Assembly: GCA_028571685.1 (NCBI GenBank)
Contig: CM053142.1
Location: 124,736,796 to 124,800,795 of the forward strand
Reading direction: 5' to 3'
DNA from: Heterohyrax brucei
Taxonomy: Eukaryota; Chordata; Mammalia; Hyracoidea; Procaviidae
Length of the DNA: 64,000 nt
Both the position numbers and the translations under genes were made by a program. Every line of letters starts with the position of its first letter. The first letter of the stretch is position 1. Below, in pieces: positions 56,726 through 64,000 of the stretch. The notes below the pieces were generated by a model. That model did not search any database, was not told the origin of the DNA, and saw only the letters and a program-made list of their open reading frames with translations.

Positions 56726-57354
56726 GACCTAGACAGCCACATGGACAATTTAGCAATGTGTGTCCACTTTACTACTTTCTAGAAAGTTCACTTTAGATTT
56801 ATACCTGGACATTTTTTTCATTTGCTTTTTTTTCTTTTTACCCACCTAAGCTTGGGGTTATACAAGCAAATCCCTAAAGAATCAGAGAGATGCCACCAGT
56901 CAGAGGCATGACATTGATGTGACTCAGCACTATCAAAGCTGTAGCAAGCCACGACCTGAGACGAAAGCCCTCCTTCAACCTCAGGGGAAGTGGTGCCCAC
57001 TCTTACTTCAGGTTGTGATGTAGCAAAAACCCTTATTGAAGTGATTCTGGAAAACCACTTCCTTTTGGGAAGGTTCCAGAGGGATGAGTCAAAGGGAATG
57101 TGGAAGGGTGGGGTGGGTGGAAGGGAGACATATGAGACTGATCTGAGCCAACTTTCTGGGGCTCCACCAAATAAAAGACAGTTAGGAAACAAGGATGGAG
57201 TGGGCAGCACCATAAGTGGGCAGAATTTAAACAAATGGTTGGAAGATTCCGCTTCTCATATTTGGAGAGTATGAGGGTGCCCACCACCCTCATGCGGCCA
57301 CTAAATAGTAAGAGCCAGTTCAGAAAAAGAAATTAGCTGACCTTTGAAAAGAGT
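56726..57354. other. Unassigned sequence
   Basis: No gene. A 138-codon minus-strand frame (56818-57234) is open but ends in a Lys-rich run from a T-tract and matches no family that I know. Confidence 0.3.
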
Positions 57355-57550
57355 CTCTGGGTGGTATAAATGGTTAACATGCCTGGTTACTAACTGAAGG
57401 GCTGGAAGTTCGAGTCCACCCTTAGGCACCTGAGAAGAAAGGCATGACAATCTACTTCTGAAAAATCAGCCACTGAAAATCCTACAGAGCACAGTTCTAT
57501 TCTGACACACACGGGACAGTCATGAGTTGAAGTTGACTTAGCAGCAACGG
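57355..57550 (+). mobile_element. AfroSINE, sense, with RTE-like body
   Basis: tRNA-like head 'ctgggtggtataaatgg', box B 'gaagttcgagtccaccc', then the body 'gacaatctacttctgaa' and 'atcagccactgaaaatcc' that also occurs in the RTE 5' region near 41145-41190. The tail is 'gttgaagttgacttagc'. Confidence 0.85.
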
Positions 57551-58064
57551 GTGGTGAGTTTGAAATGCAGGAGCAACCTTACCACGGAGGTGGTGGACAC
57601 AGGGTCTGGAAGCCCACCAACCAGGGCCTGGATGCCTGAAGGAACTAGAAAGGCTACTGCTAGACAGTCCTTCTGAAGCTATACAGAGAGGAGCCAGAGT
57701 TCTTCCTAGGAGATGTACATCTGGGGAAACCACTGAAGCACCAGTTCTCAGCGAAAACTGAGCCCATCAGAGCTGGCAGAGATGACCATGGAAAATCTCT
57801 GGGCTTAAGGTTTGTGCATCTTTTCTGACTTCTGGCATCTAAGCCAACAATAAAGAAAAAATGGGTCAGGGCTGCAGGAATCCAGGAAGCAGAGCTAGCC
57901 AACTCAGTCTCTGGTTGAATCTTAATTTAATGGTCACTGAATTTCAGAGTTGGAAGACACCTTTCAGATTAGTTAACAAGATCTTGTTAACTCCTTTTAC
58001 TTTTCAAAGCAGGAACTGAGAGTGAAGTGAATTTCTGTCAATTCTGTAACTGCCAGAAGACAGG
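57551..58064. other. Unassigned sequence
   Basis: No supported gene. 57945-58020 resembles an old MIR3- or L3-like 'gagttggaagacacctttc' segment. Confidence 0.3.
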
Positions 58065-58131
58065 GCATGTTTCAGTGTTAGAATTCTTGCCTTCCACACG
58101 GGAGATACAAGTTCAATTTCTGGCTAATACA
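58065..58131 (+). ncRNA. tRNA-Gly-like SINE head (not a functional tRNA)
   Basis: 67 bp with a GCC-type anticodon arm region 'cttgccttccacacggg' and a degraded T arm. The acceptor end does not pair well and it is fused to a SINE body, so it is not a tRNA gene. Confidence 0.75.
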
Positions 58132-58325
58132 CCTGCTGAACAGAGACCACCCTGCAGTCTCCTGATGCTGGTTGTTAAACAGGTTTCAGCAGAGCTTCCA
58201 GAATAAGACAGATTAGGAGGAAAGGCCTGCTGATCTACTTTCAAAAATCAATCACTGAAAACCCCGTGGATTATAACCATCTGATCTGCAACTAAAGATG
58301 AAGATGGTGTCAGAGCAGGTAGTGT
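58065..58325 (+). mobile_element. tRNA-Gly-headed SINE with RTE-shared body
   Basis: 58065-58131 aligns along its length with a tRNA-Gly(GCC): 'tagaattcttgccttcc', 'acacgggag' and the box B-like 'gttcaatt'. The body then reads 'acaggtttcagcagagc', 'ttccagaataagacagatt' and 'ctgatctacttt', as in the RTE 5' end at 41115-41180. A clear 3' tail is lost. The head differs from the AfroSINE head, so this is a different SINE lineage with the same body. Confidence 0.8.
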
Positions 58326-58820
58326 TATACACGGTGTTCCCAAGAGATGAGTCATGACAAGAGCAAACAGGGGACAGGGATTTGGAATTTTCTATGGACT
58401 CCCAGCACAGTGCTCTTTCCACTACTGTCACATTGTAGCAACCAAAGGCGAAGTCGGATAGCTGTACTCATAGAAACGTGCATTTCCACGCTTTGGGGTT
58501 CTATACTTAAGCTGTTTTCCTAATAATTTTTCAAAATTCCAACCAAGGAAATAAGTTACTTTTCAACTATTGCCTAAGACAGGTAGGGACTCAGCAAATC
58601 ATTAATGGACATGCACAGTATGATGCCAACACTGTTTGATCCTAGAGAGGGCTAATGGAGCTAAAGAGATCAAGCAAAGTCTTCAAAGAGAAAGAGGGTG
58701 GGTCTTGCAAAGCAGGTGACCCCGTTCTACCACTCACTTTACCACCAGCTGCCAGTGGAAACATGAGAAAGTAGTTTTCTCTGGTACTTACCTTCCCTAT
58801 CAGTCAAAAAGGGGATTTAG
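58326..58820. other. Unassigned sequence
   Basis: No gene or named repeat. Confidence 0.3.
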
Positions 58821-58821
58821 A

Positions 58822-58925
58822 CCACTGCTTCCCACAATGGTTACACCACAACTGCCTGGGGTGCTTTCAAAATAAAGATGCCCCACTCAAAGATTCTGAT
58901 TTAGCCGTGTCTGAGAATAGGGATA
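58822..58925. mobile_element. MER5-type hAT remnant
   Basis: 'gaccactgcttcccacaatgg', 'caactgcctggggtgcttt' and 'gattctgatttag'. Shorter than the copy at 18150. Confidence 0.65.
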
Positions 58926-58959
58926 TGTATAAAAGGCATAGTCCTAACTCAGGTACTCT

Positions 58960-59320
58960 GCTAGTCCATCTGCCAGAATGCTTTCCCCCAGATACCTGTC
59001 CAGCTTATGCTTTTCCTCTTTTAGACCTCTACTTGACTGCCCCTCCCTAACTGCCCCACAACAAACTAAAACCGTCCTCTGACTCCTCAGCCCCCTTCTT
59101 GACCTAGTTTTCCTTTAGAAGTTATACTCATTGAATCAACTCCATCTCTTAGTTATTTGCCTTGCTTATTATTTGTTTTTGTCCTGATTAGTATGTGAGT
59201 TCCATAAGGGCAGGGGTTTTTGTCTGTTATGTTCATTGATATGTTCCCAGTGCTTACAACAGTGGCTGGCATAAACCAGGTGCTGGATAAATATTTGATG
59301 ACTAAATGAATCAATGATGT
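58960..59320 (+). mobile_element. L2 3' end, sense
   Basis: 'ccagaatgctttcccccag', 'tgagttccataagggcagg', 'gcataaaccaggtgctgg' and 'ataaatatttgatgac', ending in 'gaatcaatg'. Confidence 0.75.
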
Positions 59321-59429
59321 ACCACACTATGTCCAAAGTGCTTTATGTGCATTCTCTCTGAGTCATACCGCAATCCTGACGAATGTGGGTCATCCTTTCC
59401 CCAAATAGGAAAGCTAAGGTGTTTCCTGC

Positions 59430-59990
59430 AGGTGAGAATATTAGTTTCCTGTGGGATGATGTAACAAGTTAACACAGGACGGGGTGGCTTATAGAAACCT
59501 TGGCGGTGTACTGGTTAAGTGCTACGACTGTCAGCAAGGCAAAGGCAGTTCAAACCCACCAGGTACTCCTTGGAAACCAATGGGGCAATTTTACTCTGTC
59601 CTATAGGGTCACTACGAGTCACAGTCAACTCAGTGGCAATGGATTTGGTTTGCTTTTATGGGAGGGTGGCTTATAAAAGAAGGTGGACTCTCGCAGAGTT
59701 TGGGAGGATAAAGTTTGAAATTAAAGTGTTGGCCGGGCTATGCTCCCTCTGAAGGCTCTAGGAAAGAACCCTTTCTTGCCCCTAGTAGCTATCAGCAATC
59801 CCTCTCATTCCTTGGTTTAAAGCTGCCATTACTTTAACTTCTGCCTCTGCCTTCACATGGACTTATTACAAAGACACCAGTCATTGGGATTCAGTGCTCA
59901 TCCTAGTCCGGGATTGCATCATCTTAACTAATTATACTGAAAAGACTTTGTTTTCAAAAGAGGTTCCAGGAGGACACTAATTAGGGAAGG
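59430..59990 (-). mobile_element. MaLR-type LTR, antisense, split by a SINE
   Basis: 'tattagtttcctgtgggatg', 'ggggtggcttata', then after the SINE 'ctctgaaggctctagg', 'cttcacatggacttatta' and 'catcatcttaactaatta'. The SINE is bounded by a perfect duplication of this LTR's sequence. Confidence 0.8.
59494..59663 (+). mobile_element. AfroSINE, sense, perfect 12-bp TSD
   Basis: Head 'gaaaccttggcggtg', 'ctacgactgtcagcaag', 'gtactccttggaaacc', 'tagggtcactacgagtc' and the 3' end 'tttggtttgc'. The 12-mer 'gggtggcttata' lies at 59482-59493 and 59664-59675 on both sides. This is the textbook insertion in this window. Confidence 0.95.
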
Positions 59991-60734
59991 CACTATAGGA
60001 GCCAGTACGGTAGGCAAGTGGTAGTGCTGGGGTCAAGGCTAGCTTCGCCCGACTCCAGCCTAGGCTCACCCCATTTTACCATGCTACATTGCCCACAACA
60101 CTAGTTCCTCCCAGTGTCTGACACCTCCCCTCATCCCTTGTGCGACCAAAAGGGAAACCACAGTTGTTCTGGACAGTCGGTTCACCTGTCCAACAAGTGA
60201 GGACAAAGTTGGCATTTGGTACTCACCTTGTCTAGTTAACTCCCCAGAGCAAACTGACCATCTGATAACCATCTTCTGCAGACCAATAAAGACTACTCAG
60301 CGAATACCAACACCCTATCATGAAGCAAGAGAGACTCTCATAATCATTTCCTATTGATAATGGTTCAATGATGTTTACATTTCATAGTAACAAGCATGGT
60401 TCTTTCAAAAAATATCTGTACCACAAAATGACCTCAAGTGCCAAGCAGGCTAGAAAGTAGTAGTAGTGTTCTCAGCCAGAACAGTGATGTGGTAGAATGA
60501 CAAAACAAAGGGGCCAGTCCACAGAATGCTATTGCAATGGATTTTGACCTCTGAAGTGATCTCACTGATGTGGTATACTGTTGTTGTTATTTCTAAAGCC
60601 GAAGAAGACAATTACATATGTGTTAGAGTGTTACCCACAGCAGCCCCACCACTGGAAGACCAGTGCTTCACCTGCATCCCCAGACACCTGTATTTACTAT
60701 CACACTGCACTGTGTTTGGAACGGTCATCACCTG
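59991..60734. other. Unassigned sequence
   Basis: No gene or named repeat. Confidence 0.3.
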
Positions 60735-60865
60735 CCTGTCTCCTTACACCCCCAGACTGTAAGTGTCACGAAGGCAGGGACCTTGTCTGCCTATTCACCA
60801 ATGCTTTACCAGCATGCTGCCAGTAAACGCCTAGCTTGTGGCAAGTATCCAAACAGTTGTTGAAT
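60735..60865 (+). mobile_element. L2 3'-end fragment, sense
   Basis: 'gactgtaagtgtcacgaagg', 'agggaccttgtctgcc', 'gccagtaaacgcctagc' and 'ttgttgaat'. The overlapping plus-strand frames are chance. Confidence 0.7.
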
Positions 60866-61189
60866 CTTGCTCCTACCACCATGTTTTAGACAGCTTTCCT
60901 TTATCTTCACTGGGGGCCCTGTGAAAAAAGGCAGAATCAACTGTGTAAGGTCAACGTAAGTAAACTTACGAAGGAGTGATGTGTATTTATAAATGATCCA
61001 TCCATAGGAATGACGGCAACTCTATTAAGAATGACATCATAATGTCCCTTAAAAGCAGGTAAGAGGTTCAACTATCAAGCTGTACTGGCATGTCACTTAA
61101 AAATCTCCACAATGTAACTATGACACTTAAAAACAATCTCAAAAGAACGGAAGTTGTTCATAAAGTCTCTGACGTAGCACGAGAAAAAT
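60866..61189. other. Unassigned sequence
   Basis: No gene seen. Confidence 0.3.
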
Positions 61190-61625
61190 GGACTGGCAGA
61201 AGTGGAGCGCCATTAAAAGACCAGACTTGATGGTCTGACAGACTTAAGGGTTTTTGGAAGACATGGGTCCCAGACTCTCTGTTAGCCTAGAGCTGAAACC
61301 AGTCCCAAAGCCAACTCTTCAGATAAAGATTGGACTAGATTATAAGACATAAAGTGATAATGGCAAAGAGTGGGCTTCTTGGCTTAGGTATGTTTACGAG
61401 GCTAACTGAGCAGCTCCAGTCCAGAGGTGACATGAGCGGGTAGAGGGGACAGGAACTGGCTGAATGGACACGGGAAATACAGGGTGGAAAGGAGCGGTGT
61501 GGTGTCACAGGATGAGGAGAGCAGCTAGAGTCAAACAGCAGTTTGTGTACAAGGTTTTGTAGCACAAACTGGCTTGAATTGTAAGGTTTCTCTTAAAGCA
61601 CAATAAAATATTAAAAAAGATAAAA
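61190..61625 (+). mobile_element. 5'-truncated L1 3' UTR, sense
   Basis: 'ccagactctctgttagcc', 'cagataaagattggactag', 'gacataaagtgataatgg', 'gaacaggaactggctg'-like segments, 'aagcacaataaa' (poly(A) signal) and an A-rich end. It is the longest copy of this 3' UTR type here. Confidence 0.8.
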
Positions 61626-61920
61626 AGAACAGAAGTCATTAAAGGTGTCAGCATGGTTGCATCTACCTCACTGAATCTTTACTCTTTGGTATGAGATGAA
61701 CTTTCTGAAGACAAGCACACCTACTCCTGACTTAACAGCGATCTCGTTATCTGGCACGTCACACTGAAGACAACAGTAAAAAAAACCACTGTCCAACTAT
61801 TTGGGGCATTAACAATGTACACCTGGCAGTAAATGAATGCCAAGGTGCGAGGCGGGTTCACGTCGGCTGTGATGGTTATGGTTACGGGCCACCTTCGTTG
61901 GGCCATGGTTCTCAGTGACT
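61626..61920. other. Unassigned sequence
   Basis: No gene. The open minus-strand frame at 61721-61906 has no support. Confidence 0.3.
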
Positions 61921-61993
61921 TGGCAGTTATGCAATGATGTAACTTGGCAGTTACGTAATGATAATAATTTGGCAGTTATGTAATGATGTTGTC
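61921..61993 (+). repeat. Three-copy 24/25-bp minisatellite with bZIP-like sites
   Basis: Units begin at 61921, 61945 and 61970, each 'tggcagtta' followed by a site: 'ttatgcaat', 'ttacgtaat', 'ttatgtaat'. The first fits the C/EBP consensus, the others PAR-bZIP or NFIL3 sites (TTAYGTAA). Confidence 0.85.
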
Positions 61994-62470
61994 ATCTCCA
62001 ATTTTCTGATCTGATGTGATCACCCTCAATTCTCACATAATGACAATTTCTGCATAACAACCAGGTACCTGCAACCTAACCAAGTTGATAAGCGCGGAGT
62101 GGATATATTTTGTATGATTGTTTACTTGCAGGCATCTTCATTATTCAAATACATTCATCTCCAAGGCAAAAATGAGAATGTTCTTTCTTAACTGTCCTTT
62201 GACAAATTAAGCTGAATTCACTGTATCTCTTCCAAAACTAAGAATGACAGAAATGAAAATAACAAGACAGGTAATTGGTGTTTGGGTTCTTAAAACAGTG
62301 ACATCCTAGTTGTAGCTTCATCAGCATGACAGGAAAAAAAAAAAACAACTGATCAAAGACAAATAAAGGCACTGTTGCTAATTTAATCTAACACAAATTC
62401 CTTTTTCAATGCCAATTTGTGGCAAAAAAACACTAGCTGTACATCAAAATCAATTCCCTTGGTCATGGGT
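61994..62470. other. Unassigned sequence
   Basis: No gene. A short poly(A) lies near 62334-62345. Confidence 0.3.
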
Positions 62471-62760
62471 TCACAACTTAAGACTACATCTCCCCGCTTC
62501 CTAGCTTTTCAGTCTGGCCATGTGGCTGAATTCTAGTCAACAGAACGCGTAAGTACAGAATTTCTTCTAGGCATGGTCCATAAATCTCTGAGGGCTTCTC
62601 CATACTCTTGTTCCTATTCAGCTGCCTGGGATGGAGATTCTCCCAGAGACTCTGAAGGCAAGGTGTTAAAGATAACCAGCCTCCTTTAGTCCAGGCTTCT
62701 GAATGCCTGAGTGAATCCAAGCCATCAACTGTCTAGTCAGTGGATGCTGATAATTCTTTC
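62471..62760. mobile_element. Ancient interspersed repeat, family uncertain
   Basis: 'gactacatctccccgcttcc', 'ggccatgtggctgaattc' and 'ggcatggtccataaatc' recall an old pan-mammalian repeat of L1ME or MER style. I do not assign a family. Confidence 0.45.
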
Positions 62761-63160
62761 TACATTTCTGAATATAGCTATGAGGTTATGTATATGCTAA
62801 AAAGATAGGGAGGGGCATGCTGAAAAATACAGAAACGACAATTTAACTTTCACAGTCCAAAATGGTGTTTAATTTTGGCTTCTCCCTGTGCTATTTTTCA
62901 GATTCATGTCATAAAGACAGTGACAGAGATGTGTGGTGAATTTACTCTAGTCAATGGAAGAGATCAAGTCTATTTCTGAACTCAGAGGAAGGCTACTATC
63001 CAAGCAGCAGCTCACTGGCAGGTGTGAATACACGGACCATTGATTAGCGATAAGCAGTGTTAGGCAATTTCCGTGGTGACCCTTAGTGAAATCCATGAAA
63101 ATAAAAAGGAATATTCCTTTCAGTTGGGAGTAGTTACCTAATGTTTCTTATCTTACCACT
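62761..63160. other. Unassigned sequence
   Basis: No gene. It may hold the end of the preceding old repeat. Confidence 0.3.
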
Positions 63161-63324
63161 AAAAAAATTCACTGCATTGAGTTGACTATGACTCATAGTG
63201 AACCTATAGGACAGAACAAAACTGCCCCAAAGAGTTCCTAATAAGTGGCTGGTGGATTCAAACTATCAACTTTTCTGGTTAGTAGCTATAGCACTCACTT
63301 AACCACTACACCACCAGGGTTTCC
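63161..63324 (-). mobile_element. AfroSINE, antisense, full length
   Basis: 'attcactgcattgagttg', 'gactcatagtgaacctatag', 'gtggctggtggattc', 'ctggttagtagctatagc' and the head 'acaccaccagggtttcc'. Confidence 0.9.
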
Positions 63325-63334
63325 ATCTTCTCAC

Positions 63335-63387
63335 TACATCACTCTGAAGATTCAAGTATGCCTGACCCAAGCCATGGTATTTTCTTT
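63335..63387 (+). mobile_element. RTE fragment cut off by an L1
   Basis: 'catcactctgaagattc' and 'gcctgacccaagccatgg', then 'tattttc', matching ~43858-43910. The L1 T-tract starts right after. Confidence 0.75.
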
Positions 63388-64000
63388 TCTTTTTTTTTTA
63401 TTTAACATGACTGAGTGAAAATGTACATTCCTGTATAAACTTACATGCCCACCTATATGCAGCTTCCACTGCTCTCTCTGTCCAGTGACAGCACACTATT
63501 CCTCTCTGCTCCATACATGTCTCATCCTCCCAACAGCCTCCTTTCTGTTCTTCTCCACCCACTCTCCTCCCTCCAACCAGAGGTCAGCAGGATGACATGC
63601 TATAGATGTATAGAACCATAAAGTGCAACCAATATATGGTCACTCTGCATTGCCAAGTCCAATCAATTCCTGTCCAAAGAGTGGACCTTTGTTATGATTT
63701 ATGGGTAAGGGCAGCATCAGGGCCAGGGGCCATGCTCTCAGGGGAACCCTGAAACCGCCGGACCATCAACTGAGGTCTTTTAGCAGAGATCTCAGGATGT
63801 ACCCCTTTTTATTCTTGTGTTGCCAGTGAGACTCAACCTAGTGAGCTCCATCATGGCTATCACTGGTGGTAGCCAGGCACCATCCGGTTCTTCCGGTCCC
63901 AAGTCGATGACGGCACCCGCTCTTGCGGGTCTCTCTGTCTTCTAGGTTGTCTTTACCGCATGTCATTTTGGTCCTCGGTGAGCATCCATTCCTGCTGAGT
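63388..64000 (-). mobile_element. L1 3' UTR, antisense, runs off the window
   Basis: T-tract at its left end, then 'atgactgagtgaaaatgtac', 'gcagcttccactgctctc', 'caggatgacatgc', 'gatctcaggatgtacccc'. It continues past 64000 and matches 7950-8894 and 21795-22740. Confidence 0.88.

Noticed and set aside
56818..57234. 138-codon minus-strand frame, among the longest in the window
   Set aside because: Ends in a Lys-rich run from a T-tract, and no domain, splice sites or family was recognised.
58065..58131. Functional tRNA-Gly gene
   Set aside because: The acceptor stem is mismatched and it is fused directly to a SINE body. It is a SINE head.
1..64000. Bacterial, phage or CRISPR system
   Set aside because: No operon structure, Shine-Dalgarno pattern or prokaryotic gene. 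Everything is vertebrate repeat and non-coding DNA.

Overview
This is a mammalian genomic window made almost entirely of non-coding DNA and transposable elements. The repeats point to an afrotherian, most likely an elephant or close relative. About 25-30 copies or fragments of a tRNA-headed SINE of the AfroSINE type occur on both strands. There is an RTE-type LINE whose 3' tail matches those SINEs, plus several L1 3' ends of one lineage-specific family. The species call is inferred from remembered repeat sequences, not from a search.

Layout. 1-2.0 kb holds an internally deleted antisense RTE and an old antisense L1 piece. 1987-8894 is a nearly full-length, plus-strand L1 with a 5' UTR, a broken ORF1, a broken ORF2, a 1-kb 3' UTR and a poly(A) tail. 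It is bounded by an imperfect 13-bp target-site duplication (TSD). Two direct copies of an unexplained ~230-bp sequence sit outside it. 9.9-21 kb carries scattered SINEs, L1 3' ends, MIR, L2, MER5 and one LTR. 21.7-23.2 kb is a SINE split by an L1. 26.6-35.3 kb has an old L1, a deeply nested SINE/L1/LTR/RTE pile (29.9-31.9 kb) and a complete two-LTR MaLR-type element with a perfect 5-bp TSD (33507-35326). 41.0-44.4 kb is a nearly full-length but dead RTE with a SINE inserted in it. 45.7-64 kb is mixed LTRs, MIR, L2, SINEs, a CA/CG microsatellite, and an L1 running off the right edge.

No complete cellular gene is visible. Two short segments on the minus strand look like real exons. One is an internal exon of 85 bp at 17140-17224. 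The other is a 3'-terminal exon with stop codon and a downstream AATAAA at about 50165-50700. I could not assign a gene to either. If both are real and ordinary, the stop in the right-hand exon means they belong to different transcripts or isoforms, since it is transcribed first.

I see no CRISPR array, operon, bacterial gene, CpG-island promoter, or tRNA or snRNA gene that looks functional. The most unusual non-gene items are a tRNA-Gly-headed SINE whose body is shared with AfroSINE and with the 5' end of the RTE, a three-copy minisatellite carrying C/EBP- or PAR-bZIP-like sites, and a perfect 14-bp hairpin.
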